A stretch of DNA of 64,000 nt, taken from Streptomyces sp. PH10-H1 (GTDB lineage: Bacteria; Actinomycetota; Actinomycetes; Streptomycetales; Streptomycetaceae). The translations under genes and the position numbers were made by a program. Under the pieces are notes generated by a model. The model was not told the DNA's origin. It searched no databases and worked only from the letters and a program-made list of their open reading frames with translations. Where the stretch lies: the NCBI RefSeq assembly GCF_030063355.1, contig NZ_JASISZ010000017.1, forward strand, positions 30,501-94,500. The letters are read 5' to 3'. Every line of letters starts with the position of its first letter. Positions within the stretch are counted from its first letter, which is position 1. Positions 15,891 through 24,645 of this stretch are shown in pieces.

Positions 15891-17126
15891 ATGCGCAAGG
15901 TACTTATCGTCGGAGCCGGTCAGGCCGGGCTCCAACTGGCCCTGGGCCTGCAGGGCCGTGGCTATGAGGTCACCCTCATGTCCAACCGGACGGCCGACGA
16001 GATACGTGACGGCCGGGTGATGTCCACCCAGTGCATGTTCGACACGGCGCTGCAGCACGAGCGCGACCTCGGCATCAACTTCTGGGAGGAGCAGGCCCCG
16101 CGCATCGAGGGCCTCGGTGTCTCGGTCGCCGCCCCGGACGCGTCGCGTCCCATCGACTGGGTCGGCCGGCTCGACGGTTATGCGCAGTCCGTCGACCAGC
16201 GGGTGAAGATGGCCGGCTGGATGGAGACCTTCGCCGAACGCGGCGGCAAGCTCATCATCCACGGTGTATCCGTCTCCGACCTCGACTACTTCTCGCGGGC
16301 CTACGATCTGGTGCTCGTCGCCGCCGGCAAGGGCGAGCTGGTCTCCATGTTCCGCCGCGACGCGTCCCGTTCACCCTACGAGGCCCCGCAGCGCGCACTG
16401 GCGGTCTCCTATGTGCACGGCCTCGGCCCGCGTCCCGAGCACCCCGACTACCTGGCGGTGCGGTGCAACCTGGTGCCGGGCGTCGGTGAACTCTTCGTCA
16501 TGCCGACCTTCACCACCTCGGGCCCGGCCGACATCCTCTTCTGGGAGGGCATCCCGGGCGGCTCCCTCGACGTCTTCCAGGGCGTCAAGGACCCCGGGGA
16601 GCATCTGCGGCTCACCCTCGACCTGATGCGGCAGTTCACGCCCTGGGAGTACGACCGGGCCCGCGCGGTGGAGCTCACCGACGCGAACGGCACCCTCGCC
16701 GGCCGCTACGCCCCCACCGTCCGCCAGGGCGTCGCGGAGCTGCCGTCGGGCGGCCTCGTCCTCGGCGTCGCCGATGTTGTCGTGGCCAACGACCCCATCA
16801 CCGGACAGGGCTCCAACAGCGCCGCCAAGTGCGCGGCCTCCTACCTGGAGAGCATCACCGAGCGCGGCGACCTGCCCTTCGACGGCGCGTGGATGCAGAC
16901 CGCCTTCGACCGGTACTGGCAGCTCGCCGAGCCCGTCACCAAGTGGACGAACGCGATGCTGGGCCCGCCGCCCGAGCACGTTCTCCAGCTGATCGGCGCC
17001 GCGGGCGCGCTGCCGCCCGTCGCGCACCGCTTCGCCAACGGGTTCAACGACCCGGCCGACTTCGAGAACTGGTTCTTCGAGCCGGACCGGGCCGCGGCCT
17101 ATCTCGGCGAGGTCCAGGGCGCGTAG
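15891..17126 (+). CDS. StyA-like FAD-dependent monooxygenase
   Basis: The protein has 411 aa from the ATG at 15891; a GTG at 15879 would add four residues. The FAD-binding motif VLIVGAGQAGLQLALGLQGRGYEV is at the N-terminus, followed by the styrene/indole monooxygenase pattern (VMSTQCMFDTALQHERDLGINFW, later GQGSNSAAKCAASYLESI). Such enzymes are fed reduced FAD by a separate reductase, not encoded nearby. It sits 40 bp after the conservon, as StyA-like genes do next to some Streptomyces conservons. The substrate is unknown. Confidence 0.85.
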   Translation: MRKVLIVGAGQAGLQLALGLQGRGYEVTLMSNRTADEIRDGRVMSTQCMFDTALQHERDLGINFWEEQAPRIEGLGVSVAAPDASRPIDWVGRLDGYAQSVDQRVKMAGWMETFAERGGKLIIHGVSVSDLDYFSRAYDLVLVAAGKGELVSMFRRDASRSPYEAPQRALAVSYVHGLGPRPEHPDYLAVRCNLVPGVGELFVMPTFTTSGPADILFWEGIPGGSLDVFQGVKDPGEHLRLTLDLMRQFTPWEYDRARAVELTDANGTLAGRYAPTVRQGVAELPSGGLVLGVADVVVANDPITGQGSNSAAKCAASYLESITERGDLPFDGAWMQTAFDRYWQLAEPVTKWTNAMLGPPPEHVLQLIGAAGALPPVAHRFANGFNDPADFENWFFEPDRAAAYLGEVQGA

Positions 17127-17131
17127 TCAGG

Positions 17132-17160
17132 GCCGGACGGGCTGCATCAGCCCGTCCGGC
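17132..17160. terminator. Terminator between convergent genes
   Basis: The arms 17132-17144 and 17148-17160 pair perfectly over 13 bp with a 3 nt loop. The hairpin lies just after the StyA-like gene and before the end of the convergent NlpC/P60 gene. It can serve both strands. Confidence 0.8.
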
Positions 17161-17176
17161 ACTTGAGCACACCGCA

Positions 17177-18331
17177 CTAGCCGACGTTGTTGCCGCTGTC
17201 GGCGCCGCTGATGGGGGTCGCGCTGTCGGTCTTGGGCAGGGCCATCGGGACGTAATCCGGCATCGGGCCCTGGGACGAGTCGGGGCGGACCGCCCCGAGG
17301 ATCGGGTTGGCCGCGATGGGGGAGACCTTCACGAAGGCACCCGGCCGGGGCGCCTGGATGACCAGGCCGTTGCCGATGTAGATGGCCACATGCGTGGCGC
17401 CGGCGAAGTAGACGACGAGGTCACCGGGGCGCAGCAGGCTCAGCGGCACCTTGGGCAGCTGCGCCCACTGCTCCTGGCTGGTGCGGGGGATGGTCTGCCC
17501 GGCGTGGGACCACGCCTGGGAGGTGAGCCCCGAGCAGTCGTAGGAGGCCGGTCCCTCAGCGCCCCAGATATACGGCTTTCCGAGCTGGAGGAACGCGTAA
17601 CCGACCGCGCGGTTGCCCGCAGCGGAGGGCACCCGGCTGCCGGCACCGAGGGCCTTGGAGTCGAGGAAGTCCGCCTGGGCCTGGTTGATGCCCTGCTCCT
17701 CGAGCTTCTGCAGCTCCTCGAGCTGAACGCCTGTCAGGCCCGCGATGATCGTCTCGACGCGCTTGAGGTGTTCCTCGACCTTGGCCTTGGCGGCGCCCTG
17801 CTGGGTCTGCAGCACCTGGGCCTTGTCGAGCGCGACCTGGGCTCCGGCGTTGAGCACGGAGATCCGTGCCTCGCCGCTCTTCAGCCGCTCCAGGACGTCG
17901 GCCTGGTTGCCGGCGGCCCGCTGCAGCAGGTGCTTCTGGGCGAAGAGCCCCTGCGGGTCGTCCCCGACCAGGAGGTTGAGGTAGGGCGAGACTCCGCCGT
18001 CCTGGTACTGCCGGCGGGCGAGCAGCCCGATCTGGTCACGGCTCTCGGCGACCGCGACCCGCTGGTCGGCCAGCTGCTTGTCCAGCAGATCGGCCGCGGC
18101 GCGCTGCTTGGTCGCGGCCTCCTTGGCCTTGTTGAAGTCCTCGGTGGCCTGCTCGGTCTGCAGATACAGCGTCTGGAGCTGCTGCAGCAGCTGGGACAGC
18201 GGCTGTGACGGTGGGTCATGGGGCGCGGCGGCCGCCTGCTGGGCGGGGAGCGAGAGAGCGGCGGCCGCGAGGAGCGCGCCGCATATCACCGCTCGGTGGA
18301 TCCACCCACGGTTCCGACGGGCCACTGACAT
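17177..18331 (-). CDS. Secreted NlpC/P60 (C40) peptidoglycan endopeptidase
   Basis: The product has 384 aa. A signal peptide spans about residues 1-35 (RRNRGWIHRAVICGALLAAAALSLPAQQAAA). A long coiled coil follows (about 40-220), typical of RipA-like actinobacterial hydrolases. The C-terminal NlpC/P60 domain has the Cys of SYDCSGLTSQAW, HVAIYIGNG for the His, and WGAEGP before. It cuts peptide stems of the cell wall. The ATG at 18331 follows GGTGAGGGG. The end of the protein has a short disordered tail after the domain. Confidence 0.92.
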   Translation of the reverse strand: MSVARRNRGWIHRAVICGALLAAAALSLPAQQAAAAPHDPPSQPLSQLLQQLQTLYLQTEQATEDFNKAKEAATKQRAAADLLDKQLADQRVAVAESRDQIGLLARRQYQDGGVSPYLNLLVGDDPQGLFAQKHLLQRAAGNQADVLERLKSGEARISVLNAGAQVALDKAQVLQTQQGAAKAKVEEHLKRVETIIAGLTGVQLEELQKLEEQGINQAQADFLDSKALGAGSRVPSAAGNRAVGYAFLQLGKPYIWGAEGPASYDCSGLTSQAWSHAGQTIPRTSQEQWAQLPKVPLSLLRPGDLVVYFAGATHVAIYIGNGLVIQAPRPGAFVKVSPIAANPILGAVRPDSSQGPMPDYVPMALPKTDSATPISGADSGNNVG

Positions 18332-18465
18332 CCCCTCACCTCCGGTTGCACAGCGGTGATCACCTGCTGCGTCAAGATCCTGTCACGAGTTGTCATATCT
18401 TCGACAGTGGGAATGGGCGAATCCGCTCAACCGGGTCACCCCCGCGGTGGCTCCCCGTCACCTGC

Positions 18466-19701
18466 TCAGCCCATCGGCAGGGCTGTCACCGTGTTCCCGT
18501 TCTGGACGAACAGGACGCTACCCCGGGCGGCGAGGCGCATGCCTCCGGCGCCGTCGGGCTTCACCCCGGGTGCGCGATATCTCCAGACCGCCTTATGGGT
18601 ACGGAGGTCGAACGCCTCGACGCACGGCCGGTGGCCGGAGGTGAGCGCGTACAGCAGGCCGCCGTGCACGACCGGCGCGCAGCCCGTGGTCAGGGGCGCG
18701 GGCCCGCTCTCCCGCAGCGGGCCGCCGGTGCGGGCGTCGAGGGCGAGCACGCCCGAGGCCGGTCCGGTGGCGTAGAGGACGCCGTCGGCGATCACCGGGT
18801 CGCTGTAGGTCCGGCCGCCCGGGGCGTACCGCCAGGCGACCGCGCCGTCGGCCAGCGAGACGGCGGTGATCCCGCCGCCCGCCATGTAGGCGCGCGGACC
18901 CGCGACCGCCGGGCGCCCGTCGCCGGTGCCGGTCAGGGCGCGCGACCACTGCTGTTCACCGGTCCGCCGGTCGTACGAGGTGAGGGCGCGGCCGTCGCAG
19001 CACAGCAGGCGGTCGCCCGGCAGTACCGCCGCCGGCGCCTCGGAGGGACTGTGGCCCGCCGTCCGCCGCCACAGTTCACGGCGCGTCCTGAGGTCGTAGG
19101 CGAGCAGCAGAGCGGCGTAGTCGTCGTCGAGCGGATTGCCCTGGGACGCCGTCAGATACAGCGCGCCGCTGTCGGACGCCAGCAGCGCGTCCTGGGCGAA
19201 CCGCAGGCCGCCGGTGGGTTCCAGGGTCCAGCGGACCCGGCCCTTCGCGGCCGGGTCGACCGCGCGCGGCGCCGCGGCGCCGACGGTGTAGGCCACATCC
19301 GCCAGCAGGCCGTCACCGGTGAGCAGCGGCGCGCCGTCGGGTTCGAAGCCCCCCGCGGTCCACAGCGGCTTGCCGGTGCGGGTGTCGAGGCCGATCAGGC
19401 CGTCGTAGCCCTTGAGGACGAGAAGGCCGTCGCTCACCGCCACCGGCGGGACGTCCACCAGCTCCGACGTGTCGTACGTCCACAGCGGGTTGGGTGCGGT
19501 GCCGGCCGGGTGGGTCCCCTTCGGGCGGTGCTGCGTGGACGGGCTGCCGGACGGGGACGGGTGACCCGCACCGGCGCCCGTGCCCGGCAGGAGGGGGGCG
19601 TTGCGCAGCCAGGCGATACCGGCCGCGCTCGCCATCGCGGCGCCGCCGAAGGACAGCGTCAGCAGAGCCCGGCGTGACATCCCGGCGGGCTTGTCCGACA
19701 T
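18466..19701 (-). CDS. Exported PQQ-type beta-propeller repeat protein
   Basis: The product has 411 aa. The N-terminus MSRRALLTLSFGGAAMASAAG resembles a Tat signal with twin Arg. About seven repeats of the pattern LxxLDARTG-x-LLW follow (for example LVLKGYDGLIGLDTRTGKPLWTAG and VLALDARTGGPL), forming a PQQ-like propeller. It lacks the Asp/Glu/Cys set of a true quinoprotein dehydrogenase. Similar domains follow kinases in Streptomyces, but none is fused here. GAGGGAG lies upstream of the ATG. The function is likely binding or scaffolding; the ligand is unknown. Confidence 0.82.
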   Translation of the reverse strand: MSDKPAGMSRRALLTLSFGGAAMASAAGIAWLRNAPLLPGTGAGAGHPSPSGSPSTQHRPKGTHPAGTAPNPLWTYDTSELVDVPPVAVSDGLLVLKGYDGLIGLDTRTGKPLWTAGGFEPDGAPLLTGDGLLADVAYTVGAAAPRAVDPAAKGRVRWTLEPTGGLRFAQDALLASDSGALYLTASQGNPLDDDYAALLLAYDLRTRRELWRRTAGHSPSEAPAAVLPGDRLLCCDGRALTSYDRRTGEQQWSRALTGTGDGRPAVAGPRAYMAGGGITAVSLADGAVAWRYAPGGRTYSDPVIADGVLYATGPASGVLALDARTGGPLRESGPAPLTTGCAPVVHGGLLYALTSGHRPCVEAFDLRTHKAVWRYRAPGVKPDGAGGMRLAARGSVLFVQNGNTVTALPMG

Positions 19702-19898
19702 GTGCGCGTGCTCCCTCTGCCTGGACCTGTCGAGGGAGACTACGACCGCCCCCGGCCGGAATCCAGTCCGGCCGGGGGGACGGCTGTGCGGCTACCGCCG
19801 TTTGCTGTCAGCTTACGAAGTGCGACGGAAATTGTCGGAGAATTCCCATTTGCCGAACTTGTCCCGGCTCACGGACGACCGGTGCCCGGCGCGAGCCG

Positions 19899-20195
19899 TC
19901 AATCCCCGGCCGGACGTGTCCCCTTGTTCCGCGCGCTCCTGGACCACGGCCACTTCAGCCGGGTGTCCGGCACGGTCCCCTCGGGGTCGTACACGAAGAC
20001 CCACCGCGTCTGCCGCGCCGCCCGCGGGCCCGGGCTCGGCTCGCGGTGGTAGATGTGCACCACGGGCTTGCCCCCGGCGGCGTCCGGTACCGGCACGGTG
20101 TAGACCTTCGGCGGCTGTCCTGTCGCCCCGACCAGGACGCCCATCAGGCGCCCGTCCAACGGCCCGCCGACGAACTCCGTGTTCTCGCTTCTCAC
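19899..20195 (-). CDS. Hypothetical protein coupled to the TetR gene
   Basis: The product has 98 aa. The GTG at 20195 overlaps the stop of the TetR gene (GTGA), so the two are co-translated. The N-terminus EFVGGPLDGRLMGVLVG is a short glycine-rich pattern also seen in many small phage and actinomycete proteins of unknown function. HIYHREP and TRWVFVYD follow. No catalytic signature is seen. Confidence 0.7.
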   Translation of the reverse strand: MRSENTEFVGGPLDGRLMGVLVGATGQPPKVYTVPVPDAAGGKPVVHIYHREPSPGPRAARQTRWVFVYDPEGTVPDTRLKWPWSRSARNKGTRPAGD

Positions 20196-20947
20196 CGGCT
20201 CAGCATCCCATGGCCGCCGCCGTCGGGAAGCAGATGCGTGACAGCCTCCACGATCGGGGCGAGCCGCCGGGCCAGTTCGCCGGCCGGGCTGTCGGGGGTC
20301 TCCTGGGCGAGGGCCGCCGCGGCGATCCCGGCCGTCTCGGGGTCGGTGGTCGCGGTGATCAGCAACAGGCCGGTGAAATGATCGACCAGCCAGCTCCGCA
20401 GCTCCGCGACCGGCGGCTGCTTGCCCTCGTCCAGCCAGGTCAGCGACACGGCCTCCACGGAGGCGATCCACGAGCGGACCATCATCGCCAGCCGAGGGCC
20501 GGGATCCGGCGCCCCCAGATGCAGCAGCACCTGCTCGGCCGCGCTGCGCCGCACTCCGTCGACGATCGCGCCCGTACGGCTGGTCTCGGCGACGCTGCCG
20601 CCGCGCAGCAGCGCCGAGTACGCGGCGTCGTGCTCGTCGACGAAGGCGAGATAACGGTCCAGGGCGTGCGCCAGTCGCTGGGTCGGCGCGCCCTGGGACG
20701 GCTCGACGAAGCATTTCCGCAGTTCATCGGCGGCATTGTGCATAGCGGCCTCGTACAACTGCTGTTTTCCGCCGGGGAAGTAACGGTAGACCAGCGGCCG
20801 GGACACTCCGGCCGCGGCCGCGACGTCATCGACCGAGACGTCCTCGGGGCGGTGGTGCCCGAAGAGGTCCACCGCTGCCGCGAGCAACTGCGTGCGGCGT
20901 TGCTCGACGCTGAGTCGCCGGTATGCGGGCGCCGCGCTGCCGTTCAT
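20192..20947 (-). CDS. TetR-family transcriptional regulator
   Basis: The protein has 251 aa. The N-terminal HTH has RRTQLLAAAVDLFGHHRPEDVSVDDVAAAAGVSRPLVYRYFPGGKQQLYEAA (about residues 16-68). The C-terminal ~170 residues form the usual helical ligand domain. It lies downstream of the AurF-like diiron gene on the same strand. A large palindrome just ahead of its start could be its operator or a terminator of the diiron gene. The ligand is unknown. Confidence 0.93.
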   Translation of the reverse strand: MNGSAAPAYRRLSVEQRRTQLLAAAVDLFGHHRPEDVSVDDVAAAAGVSRPLVYRYFPGGKQQLYEAAMHNAADELRKCFVEPSQGAPTQRLAHALDRYLAFVDEHDAAYSALLRGGSVAETSRTGAIVDGVRRSAAEQVLLHLGAPDPGPRLAMMVRSWIASVEAVSLTWLDEGKQPPVAELRSWLVDHFTGLLLITATTDPETAGIAAAALAQETPDSPAGELARRLAPIVEAVTHLLPDGGGHGMLSR

Positions 20948-20956
20948 GGGCGCAGC

Positions 20957-20996
20957 TTACGGCCTGGCCCGCTCCCTATCGCGGGCTAGGCCGTAA
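20957..20996. promoter_or_regulatory. Near-perfect 16 bp inverted repeat before the TetR gene
   Basis: The arms 20957-20972 and 20981-20996 pair with one mismatch around an 8 nt spacer. The element starts 9 bp upstream of the TetR ATG and 45 bp beyond the stop of the AurF-like gene. Both a TetR operator and a terminator fit; the absence of a T-tract leans slightly to operator. Confidence 0.5.
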
Positions 20997-21041
20997 CCGC
21001 TGGGGCGCGGCGCGCAGGGTGGGCGGCGGCGCGCGGCTGAT

Positions 21042-21944
21042 TCAGGCCAGCAGGCCCGAGGCGCGCCACAGCCGGCGGCCGGGGCCGCGCAGCACGTCGA
21101 TCTCCTCGAGGAACTCGACCAGCCGCTTCGAGGACTGCAGCATGACGTCCCGGCGGTGGCCGCTGGCCTTGACCTGCTCCATCGCATACGCCGGATTGAG
21201 GCCGACCGCGGCGTACACCTTCGGGCTGACCAGCGAATGCGCCACGATCCTGGCGGTCTCGCCGGAGGTCAGCCGGGTGAGCTCGCGCTCCCAGCGCGGG
21301 GCGGTCGACATCTGCCGGGTCAGCTCCTCCCGGGCGTACCGCACATGCCGGGCCTCCTCGACCACATGGATCCGGGTCACCCCGCGCACCAGCGGCTGGA
21401 CGCGCTCGTCCGGGAAGGTCAGCCGCTGCATCCAGTCGAGGATCTCCTCGACGAGCAGCGTCCCGGTGAAGGCGCCGGGCGTGGTGGAGTACGTCTTCAG
21501 GATCCGGCCGAGGTGCAGGTAGAGCCGGCTGGGCCGGTAGACGGGGGTGCCGGATTTCTTGACCAGCCGGCCGAACATCATCGAGTGCCGGCACTCGTCG
21601 GCGACCTCGGTCAGCGCATAGCGGACATGCTGACTGGTCGGGTCGAGGGCGTAGATGTGCCGGGCGAGCAGCTGCATCAGGATGATCTCGAACCAGATGC
21701 CCATTGAGGCGATGGAAGCGCCTTCGTGCCTGCTCAGCTCGATCCGCTGTTCCTCGGACATGTGCTTCCACAGCGGGGTGCCGTAGAGCGAGCACAGCTC
21801 CGGCGGCCAGAACCACTTGCCGTCCTCGAACGGAGCGTCCCAGTCCAGCTCGGTGTCGGGGTCGAAGGAGTGCTTGGCGGACGCGGCGAGCAGCCGCTCG
21901 GCGACCTTCTCGCGCTCCGTGATCTTGGTCAGGATGGAGGCCAT
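21042..21944 (-). CDS. AurF-like diiron oxygenase
   Basis: The protein has 300 aa and is all-helical. Two E-x-x-R/E-H metal motifs are visible, EVADECRHSMMF near residue 111 and VVEEARHVRYA near 190, with further Glu in LLVEEILDW near 163. This fits the AurF-type diiron oxygenases that act on aryl amines, but the substrate cannot be told from sequence. It is divergent from another diiron-type protein gene, so the two may act together. The start at ATG 21944 gives MASILTKITERE. Confidence 0.85.
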   Translation of the reverse strand: MASILTKITEREKVAERLLAASAKHSFDPDTELDWDAPFEDGKWFWPPELCSLYGTPLWKHMSEEQRIELSRHEGASIASMGIWFEIILMQLLARHIYALDPTSQHVRYALTEVADECRHSMMFGRLVKKSGTPVYRPSRLYLHLGRILKTYSTTPGAFTGTLLVEEILDWMQRLTFPDERVQPLVRGVTRIHVVEEARHVRYAREELTRQMSTAPRWERELTRLTSGETARIVAHSLVSPKVYAAVGLNPAYAMEQVKASGHRRDVMLQSSKRLVEFLEEIDVLRGPGRRLWRASGLLA

Positions 21945-22077
21945 ACGCTTATGAGACTGCGTGTCAGCAAGGACGTCAATCCCTCTCGCACGACTTGTTG
22001 ACCCGGCGGTAACGAACGTGTGAGTCTGCCAACGACCGCACCCCGTAAGGATTCGGGCGAGTGACGAGGAGGCGTCA

Positions 22078-23193
22078 GTGTCGACGCACGAGCTCTACAC
22101 GCATGCACCGGCCGAAGCGCTCTGGGAGGTTACGGCGAGCGGCGCCGCCCGTTTCTCCTGGGAGTACGACGACGGCCGTGACCGGCTGCTCGCCCTCTAC
22201 CAGAAGGGCAAGGACAAGCAGTGGGACGCCGTCAAGCGGATCGACTGGGACCTGGAGGTCGATCCCTACGACCCGCTCGGCGTCCCGGACGAGGCCCTCA
22301 CCGTCTACGGCTCCCGTTACTGGGACAAGATGAACGAGCAGGACAAAAAGAATCTGCGGCGGCATTACGCGTCCTGGCAGTTCAGCCAGTTCCTGCACGG
22401 CGAACAGGGCGCCATGATCTGCGCCGCCCGCATCGTCGAATCCGTCCCCGACCTGGACGCCAAGTTCTACTCCGCGACCCAGACCATGGACGAGGCGCGG
22501 CACGCCGAGATATATGCCCGTTTCCTCAAGGAGAAGGTCGGGATGCTCTACCCGATCAACGATTCCCTGCAGGGGCTGCTCGGCGACACTCTCCGTGATT
22601 CCCGCTGGGACATGCCGTATCTCGGTATGCAGGTCCTTATCGAGGGCCTCGCCCTCGCCGCGTTCGGCATGCTCCGTGACACCACCGACAAGCCACTGCC
22701 CAAGCAGATCCTGGCCTACATCATGCAGGACGAGGCGCGGCACGTCGCTTTCGGGCGGATGGCACTGCGTGACTACTACAAGCAGCTCAGTGACAGTGAA
22801 CTCCGCGAGCGCGAGGAATTCGTCATCGAGGGCTGCTACTTGATGCGCGACCGGCTGCGCGGCGTCGAAGTCCTGGAGAACTTCGGAATCCCGCGCAAGG
22901 ATGCCGATGAACTCAGCGAGCAGTCCGAATACCTTCACCTGTTCCGGCAATTGCTGTTCAGCCGGATCGTGCCCTGTGTGAAGGACATCGGGCTGTGGGG
23001 TCCGCGGCTGCAGAAGGCCTACGTCGATATGGGCGTCTTCGAAATGGGCGACTCCAACCTCGACCTCCTCATGGCCGAGGACGAGGACATCGCCGAGAAA
23101 CTCGACGCCGAGCGATTCGCCGCCGAGGAGTCGGCCCGTGTCGCGGAGGTCGCCGACGCGATCACGCTCGGCTCGGGATCGGAGAGCGGCTGA
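22078..23193 (+). CDS. Ferritin-like (R2-type) diiron protein
   Basis: The protein has 371 aa, helical. Metal motifs are FLHGEQGAM near residue 115, MDEARHAEIY near 145 and MQDEARHVAFG near 222, with a Glu in VLIEGLALAAFG near 190. This resembles ribonucleotide reductase R2-like and long-chain oxidase-like ferritin superfamily members of unknown reaction. The C-terminal ~60 residues are acidic. The GTG at 22078 follows GAGGAGG. It is divergent from the AurF-like gene across a 133 bp gap. Confidence 0.85.
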   Translation: MSTHELYTHAPAEALWEVTASGAARFSWEYDDGRDRLLALYQKGKDKQWDAVKRIDWDLEVDPYDPLGVPDEALTVYGSRYWDKMNEQDKKNLRRHYASWQFSQFLHGEQGAMICAARIVESVPDLDAKFYSATQTMDEARHAEIYARFLKEKVGMLYPINDSLQGLLGDTLRDSRWDMPYLGMQVLIEGLALAAFGMLRDTTDKPLPKQILAYIMQDEARHVAFGRMALRDYYKQLSDSELREREEFVIEGCYLMRDRLRGVEVLENFGIPRKDADELSEQSEYLHLFRQLLFSRIVPCVKDIGLWGPRLQKAYVDMGVFEMGDSNLDLLMAEDEDIAEKLDAERFAAEESARVAEVADAITLGSGSESG

Positions 23194-23266
23194 ATCCCGC
23201 CGGGAGCGGTGTTGGACACAGTTCCGCCGGACGTAAACATCCGCGCGGGAGTCGTACGCTTGCTCG

Positions 23267-24406
23267 ATGCTTGAAGGACCGAGAGCGCGACGGCGCGCAC
23301 GCATAGCGCTGGGGCTCGCGCTGCTGACCCTCAGCGCCGCCTGTGGATCCGGCTCCGGGCCGTCACCCGAGGTGATGGCGCCGGTCCCCGGAACGCCCAC
23401 CGCGATGCCGAACGGCGACCCGCAGGGCTCGGTGGCGCCCGAGGCGAAGGTGCCGTCACCCCCGGGGACGATCACGCTGGCGTTCGGCGGTGATGTGCAC
23501 TTCACGGAGCGTACGGAGCCGCGGCTGGTCAACGGGATGACGGACCCGGCGATCGGCCCGTTGTCCAAGACCCTCGCGGCGGCCGACTTCTCCATGGTCA
23601 ACCTGGAGACGGCGATCACCACGCGGGGCACGCCGCAGGCCAAGATCTACCACTTCAGGACCCCCGCCACCGCGCTCGACGTGCTCAAGAAGTCGGGCGT
23701 GGACGCGGTGTCGATGGCGAACAACCATGCCGTCGACTACGGCGCGGAGGGCCTGACGGACACCCTCGCGGCGGTCCGCGACGCGCCGATCCCGGTGATC
23801 GGCATCGGCGCCGACGACACCCAGGCCTACCGCCCGTACCTGGCGACGATCCGCGGTGTGAGGCTCGCGGTCCTGGCCGCCAGCCAGGTGATGGACATCA
23901 CGAACCAGAACTGGCGCGCCACATCGTCCAAGCCGGGCATCGCCTCGGCGCTGGACCAGGAGAAACTGGTGGCGGCGGTCAAGGCGGCCAGGAAGAAGGC
24001 CGATGTCGTGGTCGTCTATCTGCACTGGGGCACCGAGGGACAGTCCTGCCCCGGGCCCGAGCAGAAGAGCATCGCGGCGAAGCTCGCGGCGGCGGGGGCG
24101 ACCGCGGTCGTCGGCACCCACGCCCACGTGATGCTGGGCTCCGGGATGATGCGGCAGACCTATGTGGCCTACGGCATGGGCAATCTGCTCTGGTACGGCA
24201 CCTCGCCCTACCCGAACTCCAACGAAACGGGCATCACCACCCTGACGATCACCAAGGGGAAGGTCGCCGGCGAGCGCTTCACCCCGGCCGTCGTCGACAA
24301 CCGGGGCGTGCCCATGCCCCAGGACGGCGCCGGGGCCGAGCGCGTCAACGACCGCCGCGCCGGGCTGCGCGGCTGCACGGGGCTGACGGCGGTGCCGAAG
24401 AAGTAG
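23267..24406 (+). CDS. CapA-family lipoprotein
   Basis: The product has 379 aa. A lipobox LSAAC near residue 26 follows a short hydrophobic signal, so the mature protein should be anchored by its Cys. A Pro-rich linker then leads to the CapA domain: ITLAFGGDVHFTER, FSMVNLETAIT, DAVSMANNHAVDYG, HWGTEGQ and VVGTHAHVMLG. These place metal-binding Asp, Asn and His in the calcineurin-like fold. The family includes poly-gamma-glutamate proteins, but no capB/capC partners lie nearby, so the role is unclear. Confidence 0.88.
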   Translation: MLEGPRARRRARIALGLALLTLSAACGSGSGPSPEVMAPVPGTPTAMPNGDPQGSVAPEAKVPSPPGTITLAFGGDVHFTERTEPRLVNGMTDPAIGPLSKTLAAADFSMVNLETAITTRGTPQAKIYHFRTPATALDVLKKSGVDAVSMANNHAVDYGAEGLTDTLAAVRDAPIPVIGIGADDTQAYRPYLATIRGVRLAVLAASQVMDITNQNWRATSSKPGIASALDQEKLVAAVKAARKKADVVVVYLHWGTEGQSCPGPEQKSIAAKLAAAGATAVVGTHAHVMLGSGMMRQTYVAYGMGNLLWYGTSPYPNSNETGITTLTITKGKVAGERFTPAVVDNRGVPMPQDGAGAERVNDRRAGLRGCTGLTAVPKK

Positions 24407-24511
24407 CCGGGCGTTGAAGTAGCCGGGCGTTGAAGTGGCCGGGCGTTGAAGCAGCCGGGCTGAAGCGGTCAGGCGTGAAGCAGCCGGGCGTGAAGCAGCC
24501 GGGCGTTCGCG
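24405..24511. repeat. Short tandem repeat of about 16 bp after the CapA gene
   Basis: Seven units of AGCCGGGCGTTGAAGT or shortened 14-15 bp variants run from 24405 to 24511; the first two are identical. The array begins at the stop codon of the CapA gene and contains repeated TGA stops, so it is not coding. It looks like slippage expansion of the gene end. Confidence 0.75.
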
Positions 24512-24645
24512 TTCCGGAATCCGGCATTATCCGCAGCGGACCGGAACCGGTCCGCTGTCCCCGGCATCTATCACAGCAGGAATGCGGGGGATGGCTATGC
24601 GTTCAGTCCTGCCGTGCTGCGACGCGAGAGAAGGGGACTCCACAC

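Noticed and set aside
18332..18465. Cyclic-di-AMP (ydaO-type) riboswitch before the NlpC/P60 gene
   Set aside because: The gap is only 134 bp and the conserved core of that riboswitch is not visible.
24405..24511. CRISPR or iteron-type origin
   Set aside because: Units are too short and irregular, without spacers or a replication gene nearby.
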